DNA of 64,000 bases from Marinicella marina (GCF_030065545.1 NZ_JASJNC010000002.1:310001-374000), one strand, 5' to 3'. Counted from the stretch's first letter, positions 43,266-53,030 are shown. Numbers and translations: made by a program. Notes: generated by a model from the sequence alone, not told the origin.

Positions 43266-45452
43266 TTATTGAATGTTCAGTGGGATGGTGAGGTTTTGTG
43301 TTTTACTGGCATGGCGCTTGAGGGCCTGGTAAAAAAGCCAAAGAATCACAGCACATGAGAGCAGCCAAATTAAAGCAAAAACCGGCTGTTTGTTGAAGCT
43401 AACAATTTGATAAAAACAACTGGCTATGAGGTAAGCGATGCCAGTTGAGTAAGTGGCTGAGAACAACGCCCATTGTTTGCCGGACTCCTTGGCTATGGTA
43501 GCAATCACGGTGACACAAGGAAAATACAACAGCACAAATAACAAGTAAGCATAAGCAGCAAAAGCATTAACAAATTTCTCTTGCAAGAGACCAAACAGCT
43601 GCGCCGAGACGCCTTGGTTCTCTGCCATGTTTTCCACTTCATCAACAGCAGCCAAAGACAGCCCCAACGGGTCAGTTAAGGCATCGGCCAAACCGGCGGC
43701 ATTGTCTGGAATTGACTGTAATGCAGCGATCAGTTGTTCACCCATGGTGGCATCGTCCTCAACCAAGGACTTGGAGTAAATGGCATCCAATGAGCCCACC
43801 ATCACCTCTTTGGCCAACAACCCAGTAAACAAACCAACCACAGCAGGCCAGTTTTCTTGTTCAATGCCCATCGGAGCAAATACCGGTGCGGCCAGTTGCG
43901 AACCAGCTGCCAACAGTGACTCATCCACATCGGTGTTGCCCCAGGTAAAATCACGGCCAACAGATGAGATGATTTGTAGGATCAAGACTATGATAATAAT
44001 GATTTTGCCGGCATCGATCATAAAGCCACGCAACTTATACCAGGTTGATTTGAGGATGTAACGCAGGCCCGGAAAGCGCCATTGGGGTAATTCAATCAAA
44101 AATGGGTCAGGCTTGCCAGGCAAGATGGTTTTGCGTAACAACAAACCAGTGGCCACAGCCACCAAGATGCCGGTTAAATACAATGACAGCACAATCAAAG
44201 CGGCGTTTTCAGTGAAAAATGCGGCCACAAACAAAGCATAAACTGACAAGCGAGCGCCACATGACATGAAAGGGGCCATCATGGTGGTGATGATGCGCTC
44301 GTCTTTCTTAGCCAACTGACGGGTGGCCATCACAGCGGGAACGTTGCAGCCAAAACTGACTATCAAGGGCACAAAGGCTTTACCTGAAAGACCAATTTTC
44401 TGTAGCCAATTGTTCATCACGAAAGCCGCCCTGACCATGTAGCCAGACTCTTCTAACAAGGTTAAAAATAAAAACAAAAAGCCAATGACCGGTATAAAGG
44501 TGGCCACGGTTTGAATGCCTGCGCCGATGCCATCGGCCATGACCACTGTTAGCCAAGCAGGCGCTTGGATTGTGGCCAGCAACTGGCTGGTGCCATCAAT
44601 GAACAGGGCGCCGGTGGCGATGTCAAAAAAGTCGACAAATACACTGGCCACATTGGTGGCAAAAAAGAACATCAAGTACATGACGAACAAGAAAGACAGG
44701 CTGCCGGTTAATGGGCTGGTGAGCCATCGATCTACTCGACTGAAACTTGTTTTGTTCCGATCGACCGTTGGCATTGGTGTGTGTGTGGTAACGGCATTGG
44801 CCATGTCCATGGCTAGCTTGAAACGGGCATCAAAAATGGCCTTGTTTTCACTGCTGACACCGTCTGTTGACTTGATGGCTTGTTTGTTGGCTTCATCACT
44901 GGGGTTTGCATGGGACAAGTCAGTGTGTTGGCGTTCAGCTGCAGATGAGTCTGCCAAGGCCGCTACAATGGCATCAATCAGTTCTGTCAGGCCTTGTTGG
45001 TGGATGGCTGTGGTGCTAATCACTGCACAGCCAGTCAGTGACTTCAGTTTTTCGACATCAAGCGCTTTGCCGCTGGCAGCCCGCTCGTCATCCATGTTCA
45101 GCACCAAAATGGTGGGTACATTGAGTTCCAATACTTCAGTGGTTAAGAATAATCCACGTTCTAGGTTGTTGGCATTCAATACATTGACAAAAACATCAAT
45201 GTCATTGTTCTTGATGGCTTGCTTGGCCACCAGCTCGTCTTGTGACAGATCGGTCAATGACAAACCGTAGATGCCCGGCAAATCCACCAGCATGAATTCG
45301 GTGTGCTTGTGCAATAATTTGGCTTTGGATTCACTGACAGTAACGCCTGCCCAGTTGCCGGTTTTTTTGTTTTGTCCGGCCAGTGCGTTGAATAAGGTGG
45401 TTTTGCCGCTGTTGGGATTGCCAATCAGGGCTACTCTGGTGTGATTGATCAC
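43266..45452 (-). CDS. feoB: Ferrous iron transporter FeoB
   Basis: A 728-residue inner-membrane Fe2+ transporter. The N-terminal G domain has GNPNSGKTT (G1, about residue 11), DLPGIYGLS (G3) and NMDD (G4). A longer, polar linker spans about 175-225. The membrane part has the gate repeats, including SFGCNVPAVMATR and PFMSCGARLSVYALF, each with the conserved Cys. It works with FeoA, encoded 12 bp upstream. No feoC follows. A Fur box precedes feoA, so the pair should be induced by iron shortage. Confidence 0.97.
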   Translation of the reverse strand: MINHTRVALIGNPNSGKTTLFNALAGQNKKTGNWAGVTVSESKAKLLHKHTEFMLVDLPGIYGLSLTDLSQDELVAKQAIKNNDIDVFVNVLNANNLERGLFLTTEVLELNVPTILVLNMDDERAASGKALDVEKLKSLTGCAVISTTAIHQQGLTELIDAIVAALADSSAAERQHTDLSHANPSDEANKQAIKSTDGVSSENKAIFDARFKLAMDMANAVTTHTPMPTVDRNKTSFSRVDRWLTSPLTGSLSFLFVMYLMFFFATNVASVFVDFFDIATGALFIDGTSQLLATIQAPAWLTVVMADGIGAGIQTVATFIPVIGFLFLFLTLLEESGYMVRAAFVMNNWLQKIGLSGKAFVPLIVSFGCNVPAVMATRQLAKKDERIITTMMAPFMSCGARLSVYALFVAAFFTENAALIVLSLYLTGILVAVATGLLLRKTILPGKPDPFLIELPQWRFPGLRYILKSTWYKLRGFMIDAGKIIIIIVLILQIISSVGRDFTWGNTDVDESLLAAGSQLAAPVFAPMGIEQENWPAVVGLFTGLLAKEVMVGSLDAIYSKSLVEDDATMGEQLIAALQSIPDNAAGLADALTDPLGLSLAAVDEVENMAENQGVSAQLFGLLQEKFVNAFAAYAYLLFVLLYFPCVTVIATIAKESGKQWALFSATYSTGIAYLIASCFYQIVSFNKQPVFALIWLLSCAVILWLFYQALKRHASKTQNLTIPLNIQ

Positions 45453-45464
45453 TGTGCCGACAAG

Positions 45465-45707
45465 TTAATTAATTGAAACTGAAATGGTGTTAATTAAATC
45501 TGCACCCATGGCAATGTGTCCAAATGATGTTTTAATTACTGCACCATGCTTGTACAGCGCAACCAGCTCAATCACCATGCCCAGCCCCAAACCCATAAGG
45601 GCTAATTTTTGACGCAATGTGTCTGAACATGTGTTGTCACAAATTTGATAGGTTTTGCCGGTTTTGGCTTGTGATAATTGTAATGAAATTTCTGGTGTTG
45701 CTGTCAT
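45465..45707 (-). CDS. feoA: FeoA, ferrous iron transport accessory protein
   Basis: An 80-residue SH3-like protein. LRQKLALMGLGLGMVIELV and FGHIAMGADL match FeoA, which binds and modulates FeoB. It is first in the feoAB operon. The Fur box lies 20-38 bp upstream of the ATG, consistent with an operator over the promoter. Confidence 0.92.
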   Translation of the reverse strand: MTATPEISLQLSQAKTGKTYQICDNTCSDTLRQKLALMGLGLGMVIELVALYKHGAVIKTSFGHIAMGADLINTISVSIN

Positions 45708-45726
45708 GGCTGGCTTAAATCTAAAC

Positions 45727-45745
45727 GATAATGGTTCTCATTATT
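45727..45745 (-). promoter_or_regulatory. Fur box upstream of feoAB
   Basis: The 19 bp here start GATAATG and continue to CTCATTATT, matching 15 of 19 positions of the Fur consensus GATAATGATAATCATTATC. It is placed just before feoA and predicts repression by Fe2+-Fur. Confidence 0.8.
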
Positions 45746-45928
45746 GAGCATTGTTACAGGATAAGCAAGCGCCCAAGCATTTTTGTGGCTGAAGTTTGAT
45801 ATAAATCAAAGTGTATTGTTTCGATTTTTTCTAAGAAATGACGAACAAGCGAGAAACGGGCTTTATTTGATTGGTTTACTCACCAGCAATTTGATAAAAT
45901 CGACGGTTTATTTTGACTGGAATCATTG

Positions 45929-47710
45929 ATGATTGGACACATTCAGGAATTGATCGAAAATGCTTTGGAACATTTACAAGCCAAAGGCGAATTCAATTTA
46001 GACCAAACCCCAACAATCAACATAGAAAGAACCCGCAGCAAAGACCACGGCGATTATGCATCTAACGTGGCGATGATGTTGGCCAAGCCGCTGAAAATGA
46101 ACCCGCGAGCAATTGCCGAGAAAATCATCGCAGAATTAACCGATACCAGCCACGTCAGTAAAGTTGAGATAGCCGGTCCAGGCTTCATTAATTTTTATTT
46201 GACCGATGCCTGTCGTTTGCAAGTGATCAAAAAAATCCTTAAACAAAAACATGATTTTGGTAACCAGGAACTGGGTGCGGAGCATAAAATCACGGTTGAA
46301 TTTGTTTCTGCCAACCCCACGGGCCCATTGCACGTTGGGCATGGGCGCGGTGCTGCTTTTGGTTCCAGTTTGTGTAATGTTTTGAAAAAGGTCGGTTACG
46401 ATGTGCATGCCGAATACTACGTCAACGACCACGGTCGCCAGATGGACATTTTGGCGATGTCAGTTTGGTTGCGTTATTTGGAACTTTGTGGCGAACAAAT
46501 CACCTTCCCGGTGAACGGCTACAAAGGCGAATACATCGTAGATATTGCGCGCAAAGTGCGACAAAAATTCGGTGATGATTTTCGCCATGGTCAGGTCGAA
46601 GTCTTTGCCCAAGTCAGTCCAGATGAAACTGAAGGCGGTGACAAGGAACTGCATGTGGATGATTTGGTGCTCAATGCCAAAGACATTCTGGGTAAAGGCT
46701 ACGCCAAAATTTTCAAGATTGCTTTGAAAACCATTCTTACAGGTATCGAAGATGATTTAGAAGAATTTGCGGTGTTTTATGACGAATGGTTTTCGGAAAA
46801 ATCGTTGCATGAAGGTGACACCATCGAACGGGCCTTAGCCATACTGGAAAAAGGTGGTCACTTGTACAAAAAGGACGGCGCCCTGTGGTTCAACGCCACC
46901 CATTTTGGTGATGAAAAAGACCGCGTGGTGATGCGAGAAAATGGCCTGAAAACCTATTTCGCCTCCGATGTGGCCTACCTGTTGAATAAATTTGAGCGCG
47001 GTTTTGAAAAATCGGTTTATGTTTTTGGCGCCGATCATCACGGCTACATCCCGCGTTTAAAAGCGGCGACCAAGGCATTGGGTTTTGATGCCGATAAAAT
47101 TGAAATCCTGTTGGTGCAGTTTGCGCACTTGTTTAAGGGTGGTGAAAAGCTAAAAATGTCGACCCGTTCGGGAGAGTTTGTGACTTTGCGTGAGTTGGTG
47201 GATGAAGTGGGTTGTGATGCGGCGCGTTTCTTTTATGTGATGCGCTCGCACGAGCAGCATTTGGATTTTGATATGGACCTAGCCAAGTCTCAATCCAATG
47301 ACAACCCGGTTTATTACATCCAGTATGCCCATGCGCGCATTTGTAGCATCATCCGCAAGTTGGAAGAACAGAACATGACTCACAACATCGAAATTGGTCA
47401 TGTCTCATTGGAGTTGTTGGTGGAAGAGCAGGAGCATGATTTGATCAAAGCCCTGTCGCAATACCCTGAAGTGGTAGAGAAAGCTGCGGTAAATTTCTCT
47501 GTACACAGCATCGCCAACTACTTGCGTGAGTTGGCACAGCTGTTCCACAGCTATTACAACGCCCATCAGGTGCAGATTGATAACGAAAATTTACGCAATG
47601 CGCGGTTAAACTTATGTTTAGCGACGCGTTATGTGTTGGCTGATGGCTTGGCCCTGCTGGGTTCGTCGGCGCCACAAGAAATGCGCGCGGAGGATAAGCC
47701 AGAATTATGA
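45929..47710 (+). CDS. argS: Arginyl-tRNA synthetase
   Basis: A 593-residue class I synthetase. The N-terminal Add-1 domain covers about residues 1-110. The HIGH signature is ANPTGPLHVGHGRG, and the KMSKS equivalent is LKMSTRSGEF. The C-terminal DALR anticodon-binding domain includes YAHARICSIIRKLEE. It charges tRNA-Arg. TTG at 45926 is the first codon of the open frame, but the ATG at 45929 is the natural start. The TGA overlaps the ATG of the SPOR gene (ATGA). Confidence 0.97.
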   Translation: MIGHIQELIENALEHLQAKGEFNLDQTPTINIERTRSKDHGDYASNVAMMLAKPLKMNPRAIAEKIIAELTDTSHVSKVEIAGPGFINFYLTDACRLQVIKKILKQKHDFGNQELGAEHKITVEFVSANPTGPLHVGHGRGAAFGSSLCNVLKKVGYDVHAEYYVNDHGRQMDILAMSVWLRYLELCGEQITFPVNGYKGEYIVDIARKVRQKFGDDFRHGQVEVFAQVSPDETEGGDKELHVDDLVLNAKDILGKGYAKIFKIALKTILTGIEDDLEEFAVFYDEWFSEKSLHEGDTIERALAILEKGGHLYKKDGALWFNATHFGDEKDRVVMRENGLKTYFASDVAYLLNKFERGFEKSVYVFGADHHGYIPRLKAATKALGFDADKIEILLVQFAHLFKGGEKLKMSTRSGEFVTLRELVDEVGCDAARFFYVMRSHEQHLDFDMDLAKSQSNDNPVYYIQYAHARICSIIRKLEEQNMTHNIEIGHVSLELLVEEQEHDLIKALSQYPEVVEKAAVNFSVHSIANYLRELAQLFHSYYNAHQVQIDNENLRNARLNLCLATRYVLADGLALLGSSAPQEMRAEDKPEL

Positions 47711-48288
47711 CCAAGAAAAAAGCAGTGCGTAAAACCACCAAACGCAAAACCACCCGCAAAGCCGGACACAAAAGGCCCATACCCGGTTGGATTATTCTGA
47801 TGAGTGGGGTTTTATCGGGGTTGTTGTTGGCGGTTTTTATTTACGTCAAAGGCTGGGTGCCTGAACCCATCCAAAACACCCAAACACCGGTACCCGGAGT
47901 GACTGAAGAGGTGGTCCAGCCGGTTGAAGATGTCAGTGAAAATTTAAGTAAACGCAAACCTGATTATGATTTTTACTCGGTGTTACCTGAAATGGAAGTG
48001 GTGATTCCAAAAGAAGAATTGGCACAAGAAGCAGCCAGAAACAGCAAAGAATACAGCTACATCCTGCAAGTGGGCTCATTCAAACAGTTATCAGACGCTG
48101 AAGAACTCAAAGCACGCATTGCATTTTCAGGTCAAATTGCATACATCCAAGCCATCGATGTCAACGGCACCCAATACCACCGGGTTCGAGTGGGACCGTT
48201 CGATTCCAGCCGCGAGGCCGATAAACAAAAAAGACAATTAGAGCAGGGCGGTCACAAGCCGCTGGTGCTGAAAGAAACCAAATCATAG
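47707..48288 (+). CDS. SPOR-domain cell-division protein (FtsN-like)
   Basis: A 193-residue inner-membrane protein. A very basic cytoplasmic N-terminus (KKKAVRKTTKRKTTRK), one membrane helix at about residues 27-47, a linker, and a C-terminal SPOR domain (about 115-190, YILQVGSFKQLSDAEELKAR and YHRVRVGPFDSSREAD). SPOR domains bind denuded septal peptidoglycan, so it probably acts at the division site. The position after argS is also that of ftsN-like genes in other gammaproteobacteria. Translation is coupled to argS. Confidence 0.88.
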   Translation: MTKKKAVRKTTKRKTTRKAGHKRPIPGWIILMSGVLSGLLLAVFIYVKGWVPEPIQNTQTPVPGVTEEVVQPVEDVSENLSKRKPDYDFYSVLPEMEVVIPKEELAQEAARNSKEYSYILQVGSFKQLSDAEELKARIAFSGQIAYIQAIDVNGTQYHRVRVGPFDSSREADKQKRQLEQGGHKPLVLKETKS

Positions 48289-48296
48289 GTGAACAC

Positions 48297-51200
48297 ATGA
48301 AACATCTGACCATTCTTATTATCCTAACCGCACTGATTGGCAGCCAAGCGCATGCCCAAAAAGGCGCTACTTACCAGTTACCTGCCATTGATGTGGTGGC
48401 TGAGAAGGCTGCCGAAGTATCAGCCAAAGGGCCAGTTCCCTATGGCATCAGTACTCAAATTGATGATCTGAAAATGCAACAGGGTGAAATCAAACAAGGC
48501 ACTTGGGTGAAAACAGCATCCAATGAATGGCAATGGAGATTGTCGGTGAGTGCTGAAAATGCCACCAGTTTAGATTTTGGCTTCAAAAATTTCTATTTGC
48601 CACCCTCTGCTGAATTGGTGATTGTCAGTGCGGATAAACAAGTGATGAAAGGTCCATACGATGGTTCTGTGAACCAAAAGCATGGCTATTTTTGGCCGGG
48701 AACAATACCTGGAAGCGGTGCAGAGATTACTATCACTGTGGCAGAACAATTCAAAAAGTATTTAAATTTTGACTTGTATGACATTCCTCGCGGTTACTTT
48801 CGTTTTTGGGAGCAGCCCACAACAGAAAAAAGCTTGGCATGCAATATCGATGTCAATTGTGAAGCCGGCGACCCATGGGAAAATCAAATTAATTCTGTGG
48901 CCAGGTATACTTTCACATCAAATAACCGTACCTTCTTTTGTTCAGGTCAATTAATCAATAACACGGCTAATGATGGCACACCTTATTTTTTATCAGGTAA
49001 TCATTGTGGGTTCGAGGACGCCTCGAATACCAATCAAAAAGAAGCCATTGCAGCCTCGATGAATTTTTGGTGGAACTACCAATCTCGAACCTGCAGAACA
49101 CCTGGTTCGGGACAAAGTGGTGTAACAATATCCACAGCTGGGTTCAATGACACCCAATCAGGCGCCACATACATTGCCAATAATGCTGCCAGTGATTTTG
49201 TTTTGGTCAGATTGAACCAGTCTCCTGATTCAAGTTTCGGTACAGAGTTGACCGGTTGGGACAGGCGTGCCTCAGTTCCAGACAGTGCTTTCTCAATTCA
49301 TCACCCCAGAGGTCACGCCAAAAGAATCGCTTTTGAAAACTCACCACTGAGTTTAATTTCTCCCACACCAGGTGTCAGTAACACGCACCTACAAGTATTT
49401 GAGTGGGATGAGGGTTTGACTGAACAAGGGTCTTCAGGTGGCGGATTGTGGACCAATGAAGGCCTGTTGGTTGGACAGCTGCACTTTGGAACTTTGGCTC
49501 AAGTTTGCACCGATACTGTTACTGATGGTTATGGTCGCTTTTTCACCTCATGGGATTTAGGGAATAACCCGCAATCCAGATTGAAAGAATGGCTGGATCC
49601 CATCAACACTGGCCAAGAAACTTTACAAGGCACCGGTGGCTGCGAGGCCCCCGCAGTAGATATCGTCAATGATTCTTCTAACCAAGTGGGTGATTTGTTG
49701 ACTTTCAGTGCCTTGGTCAGTGGCGGTGCCGGTGGCTATGAATATGCTTGGGAAATCAATGCAGATGAGGGCATTGATGGCCGTGATGATGACATCCAAG
49801 CCCGCTACAACCAAGAATACGTTGGAAACATTGTTTTGAACGTTACCGACTCGGCTGGCTGTGTGGGATCAGCATCGAAAGCCGTGGTGGTGGCCAGCCC
49901 CGATGTCCAAATCAATAATACAGGCGTACTGAATGACCAGCTGTTTCAAGCCTGCGGTAACAACGATGGCGTGATTGATCCAGGCGAGCGTTGGTCGGTG
50001 GCCCTGAGTGCCACCAACAGCGGTGCCTTCACTGCCAACAAAGCCTATTTGGCACTGGGTAAAAACCGCAACAGTTTCGACAGTGACATCGGTGATGATT
50101 ATGGCAACCAGGCGGCCAGTTGTGAGCGTTTGTTTATTGACATAGAAAACACCGGCACGTTGAAAACTTGGGACTCAGCAGGGTTTCAGGGTTTCGGGGC
50201 AGATGATGAGGGTTCTGCCTTGATTCAGTTGGATACCGGTTTTGACCACTATGGTCAAAACATCACCCAACTGCGTGCTTCGACCAACGGTTATTTCAGC
50301 ACCAGTGCAGATGCCATTGGTGACGATTTCAGTAATGACTGCCCATTACCGGATGCGCCCGATAGAGACACCGCAGGTGCGCGCATTGCGCCCATGCACA
50401 CTGACTTGTTAGGCTCAGCGTTTTACCACCAATCATTCGCATCATGCCCAAGGGCTGCTGAGACTGGTGTGGATTTGGCTTGTGAAGTGTTTCTGTGGAA
50501 AGGTGCTGATTATTACAGCAGTACAGATTCAACTGTTGAGGATGTTGATGTTCAAGCGATTCTTTATCCTGCTACCTCGCAATGGGTGTATCAATACGGA
50601 GGCAGTGATTTAGATGCCGGTCGTTCAACCACCGGCATGCAAAATGCATCTGGTACAGATGGCTTTTCTTATGCTTGTAACACCGCCGGCAGCATCAACA
50701 CCAACGAGGCCGTTTGTGTGTTCAATAAAAATGCCCAGCCTGAGTCTGCCAGTGCCGATTTTGTTGTGTTAGAAACGCCCTTGTTAGACCTAGGTAATGT
50801 GGCGCCGTCGCAAACGGCCAATGCCACCCTGACTTTCGCCATTGGTGAGGATGCCAGTTGTGGTGCCAGCTTTGCGATTAACCACGAAGCCAGCGTCTTT
50901 GACCAAGGTTTTAACCCGGGAGCCAATAACATCATCAGCCGCAGTATCGGTGATGGTGGCAGTTGTGATGTGGTGACCAGTTGTGGTGTAGGCGCCGCCC
51001 AACCTATAAGTAATGAGACCAACACCATCACCCCGCGTCAAGGTTTGTGGTGGAATCCAGACCGCGATGGCAATGGCTTTGATTTGTATACCATTGCCCG
51101 CAACAGCCTGGCTTATTTTTTCTATACTGGACAAGCTGACGGTGAACCTATTTGGTATTTAGCCAATGACAATGATTCAGAACACAACCAGTATTACAAC

Positions 51201-51737
51201 AACATCACCACCACCAATTACCCTGGGGGCTTTGGTGTGGGTGCGGCAAATCTATCGACGGTTGGTTGGTCAAACACCACATTCATTGATGACTCCACAG
51301 CCATCATGGTGCGTGAAATTGATGGAAAACTCAGTGCTGAAAAACAGTTCTTTTTCCAATATGGACCGAATGAAACACCCAGAATGCACACCGGACCGTA
51401 TTTCACCCCCAGTGAAAACGGTTGGGGACATTCCATTGGTACCTTAGGTAATGCCCGCGTTGCCATTTCCTTTATCTATGACAATAACGGCAATCCGTAC
51501 TGGACCATCGGTAACGGTCCCAATGATGATTCGGCATTCAATGTGTTCTACAACAATACCTTCTGTCCATCTTGTCCAAAAACAGGTACCAGTCCACAAG
51601 TGGTTGGTGAAATTCAAATGACTTTGAATGGTCAGCGCGATGGCACATTGGTTAAATACAATGTTGATGCTGAAAATGTGGATTGGGATAAATCAAACTT
51701 GCCGTTACAAATTATTTTGGTACCAGAACAAGAGTAA
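48297..51737 (+). CDS. Secreted trypsin-like serine protease (lysyl endopeptidase-like), 1146 aa
   Basis: A signal peptide ends near SQAHA. A propeptide-like region of about 170 residues is followed by a chymotrypsin-fold domain. The triad is His236 (FLSGNHCG), Asp300 (ASDFVLVRLN) and Ser380 (EQGSSGGGLW), with cysteines placed as in Achromobacter lysyl endopeptidase. Then come a PKD-like segment (about 450-530), a long region with conserved Cys, and a C-terminal beta domain (about 910-1146) starting near RQGLWWNPDRDGNGFDLY. The enzyme should digest extracellular protein. It is 8 bp from the SPOR gene, but probably has its own regulation. Confidence 0.88.
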   Translation: MKHLTILIILTALIGSQAHAQKGATYQLPAIDVVAEKAAEVSAKGPVPYGISTQIDDLKMQQGEIKQGTWVKTASNEWQWRLSVSAENATSLDFGFKNFYLPPSAELVIVSADKQVMKGPYDGSVNQKHGYFWPGTIPGSGAEITITVAEQFKKYLNFDLYDIPRGYFRFWEQPTTEKSLACNIDVNCEAGDPWENQINSVARYTFTSNNRTFFCSGQLINNTANDGTPYFLSGNHCGFEDASNTNQKEAIAASMNFWWNYQSRTCRTPGSGQSGVTISTAGFNDTQSGATYIANNAASDFVLVRLNQSPDSSFGTELTGWDRRASVPDSAFSIHHPRGHAKRIAFENSPLSLISPTPGVSNTHLQVFEWDEGLTEQGSSGGGLWTNEGLLVGQLHFGTLAQVCTDTVTDGYGRFFTSWDLGNNPQSRLKEWLDPINTGQETLQGTGGCEAPAVDIVNDSSNQVGDLLTFSALVSGGAGGYEYAWEINADEGIDGRDDDIQARYNQEYVGNIVLNVTDSAGCVGSASKAVVVASPDVQINNTGVLNDQLFQACGNNDGVIDPGERWSVALSATNSGAFTANKAYLALGKNRNSFDSDIGDDYGNQAASCERLFIDIENTGTLKTWDSAGFQGFGADDEGSALIQLDTGFDHYGQNITQLRASTNGYFSTSADAIGDDFSNDCPLPDAPDRDTAGARIAPMHTDLLGSAFYHQSFASCPRAAETGVDLACEVFLWKGADYYSSTDSTVEDVDVQAILYPATSQWVYQYGGSDLDAGRSTTGMQNASGTDGFSYACNTAGSINTNEAVCVFNKNAQPESASADFVVLETPLLDLGNVAPSQTANATLTFAIGEDASCGASFAINHEASVFDQGFNPGANNIISRSIGDGGSCDVVTSCGVGAAQPISNETNTITPRQGLWWNPDRDGNGFDLYTIARNSLAYFFYTGQADGEPIWYLANDNDSEHNQYYNNITTTNYPGGFGVGAANLSTVGWSNTTFIDDSTAIMVREIDGKLSAEKQFFFQYGPNETPRMHTGPYFTPSENGWGHSIGTLGNARVAISFIYDNNGNPYWTIGNGPNDDSAFNVFYNNTFCPSCPKTGTSPQVVGEIQMTLNGQRDGTLVKYNVDAENVDWDKSNLPLQIILVPEQE

Positions 51738-51773
51738 GCTCTTTTAGTTGCCAGATAATTAGTGATGCGTTGA

Positions 51774-51806
51774 GCAGCCAATCCGCATGGACTGGCTGCT
51801 TTTTTT
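51774..51806 (+). terminator. Rho-independent terminator of the protease gene
   Basis: GCAGCCA (51774-51780) pairs with TGGCTGC (51793-51799), and the stem continues inward with TCC/GGA. A run of seven T residues follows. Confidence 0.9.
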
Positions 51807-51820
51807 ATGTTGAGTTCTTA

Positions 51821-52705
51821 TCAATCTTCGGCTCGATAGGGCCTGGAGTCATCTGCCTGAATACTGAAGCGGCGGTAGGTCCATTGGTATTGGCTGGGGT
51901 TGATTCGAACCATCTCAGCGATGGATTGGTTCATGCTGTTAACTGAGGCTTCTAATTCACCATAAATCTCTGGTGAGGCGACTTTGAAATGTAAATCAAA
52001 CCCTTTTCCATCGGCCAAACGTTCGGCCACAGCAAAAATGACTGGTGTTTTGGTTTTCATCGCAATCTTTGAGAACAGGGTCATGGTATAGGCCGACTGC
52101 CCCATGAAAGGTGAGAACACACCTTGACCGTTTTTGGGTTGTTGGTCAGGCAGGATGGCCAGGATGTGGTTTTGTTTCAATACTTTAAACACCTGTCTAA
52201 CGCCTTTGGCGTTGGCTGTGATTTGGTTGGCACCGCCTTGGCCGCGGTTTTTTAATAGCTGTTGTTCAATTTTTTTATCATCAGGTGGCTTATAAAGGAA
52301 CGAGAAGCCATCGTAGCGAGATAGCCACAGGTTCAATACTTCCCAGTTACCAAAGTGCGGTACAGCCAACAACAACCCTTGCTGTTGTGCTAAGGCCTGT
52401 TCAAGCACCTCCAAACCATGAAAATCAACGATTAAATCATCTATTCGGCCGGCGTATTTTCGCCAAATCACACCCAATTCCAACATCGACTTGATGGTTT
52501 CTGTCAACCCCGCTTGGGCCAGTTGTTGCTGTTCTTCTTCACTCAGTTTAGGGTAACAGCACTTGATGTTGGTGGTGGTGATGCGCCGCTGCTTTTCCGA
52601 CCAGCGCCAGACCAAGCGGCTCATGAATGCGGCCCATTTATGGGCTGTTTTCAAGGAGAGCTTACTGCTGAACCAAATGATGAATTGGAATAAAAATGCT
52701 CGCAT
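51821..52705 (-). CDS. LpxL/HtrB-type lipid A acyltransferase
   Basis: A 294-residue lysophospholipid acyltransferase-like protein. The catalytic HxxxxE/D motif is HFGNWE in LLAVPHFGNWEVLNLW, followed by NQITANAKGVRQVFKVL and DQQPKNGQGVFSPFMG, as in LpxL/LpxM. A hydrophobic N-terminal helix anchors it to the inner membrane. It should add a secondary acyl chain to Kdo2-lipid IVA; which position cannot be told. The start at 52705 is preceded by no strong Shine-Dalgarno sequence. The sRNA terminator just upstream insulates it. Confidence 0.88.
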   Translation of the reverse strand: MRAFLFQFIIWFSSKLSLKTAHKWAAFMSRLVWRWSEKQRRITTTNIKCCYPKLSEEEQQQLAQAGLTETIKSMLELGVIWRKYAGRIDDLIVDFHGLEVLEQALAQQQGLLLAVPHFGNWEVLNLWLSRYDGFSFLYKPPDDKKIEQQLLKNRGQGGANQITANAKGVRQVFKVLKQNHILAILPDQQPKNGQGVFSPFMGQSAYTMTLFSKIAMKTKTPVIFAVAERLADGKGFDLHFKVASPEIYGELEASVNSMNQSIAEMVRINPSQYQWTYRRFSIQADDSRPYRAED

Positions 52706-52776
52706 GGGTGTATTCTAAACCAAAAACCAAAAGCTCGATTGATAAAACACAGGCAAAACTCAGATTAAAATAGGAC

Positions 52777-52809
52777 AAAAAAAACCGCCAACTCAACAAG
52801 TTGGCGGTT
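52777..52809 (-). terminator. Rho-independent terminator of the regulatory RNA
   Basis: An 11-bp perfect stem AACCGCCAACT/AGTTGGCGGTT (52783-52793 with 52799-52809) and a 5-base loop, followed on the minus strand by eight T residues (52784-52777). Confidence 0.95.
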
Positions 52810-52975
52810 AATTTACGAAGGCCCCAAACACAGAACCTTCTATTCCTTATTCCCGAGTATGGTACTCCTGTACCTGATTGTTTCTCCCTGTAAACAACCA
52901 TTGAATCAGTTCCTGATTCATCCATTAGCTCCTTTTGGGCCTACTGACCTGAGTCTGTCCAAAAACTCAATCCAT
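52777..52975 (-). ncRNA. CsrB/RsmYZ-like CsrA-sequestering RNA
   Basis: Read on the minus strand, this roughly 200-nt stretch has nine GGA motifs, four displayed in hairpin loops: TGAGT/ACTCA with loop TTTTGGACAG (52969-52950), TGAATCA/TGATTCA with GGAAC (52920-52902), TTGTTT/AAACAA with ACAGGGAG (52897-52878) and GGTAC/GTACC with AGGA (52874-52861). A long-range helix AGGCCCAAA/TTTGGGGCCT (52942-52934 with 52828-52819) can enclose them. It ends in a strong terminator. GGA-in-loop arrays are the binding sites of CsrA/RsmA, so it probably titrates that translational regulator. No conserved coding frame runs through it. Confidence 0.82.
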
Positions 52976-52981
52976 GCGTCA

Positions 52982-53010
52982 ATTATGTCGCTTTGAATGG
53001 GTTTTGGCAG
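52982..53010 (-). promoter_or_regulatory. Sigma-70 promoter of the regulatory RNA
   Basis: On the minus strand CTGCCA (-35, 53010-53005) and CATAAT (-10, 52987-52982) are 17 bp apart, giving a start near 52975. The -35 is weak, which fits an activator-dependent promoter. Confidence 0.65.
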
Positions 53011-53030
53011 TCCATAGATTCTGAAGCGCT

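Noticed and set aside
44515-45270. 251-codon plus-strand frame opposite feoB
   Set aside because: It is antisense to a well-conserved gene and its translation is low-complexity (Ser/Ala/Met-rich), so it is a shadow of feoB codons.
52662-52925. 87-codon open frame on the minus strand with an AAGGAG just upstream
   Set aside because: It runs through a strong terminator hairpin into the acyltransferase gene, and the AAGGAG is one of the GGA motifs of the RNA. Better explained as non-coding.
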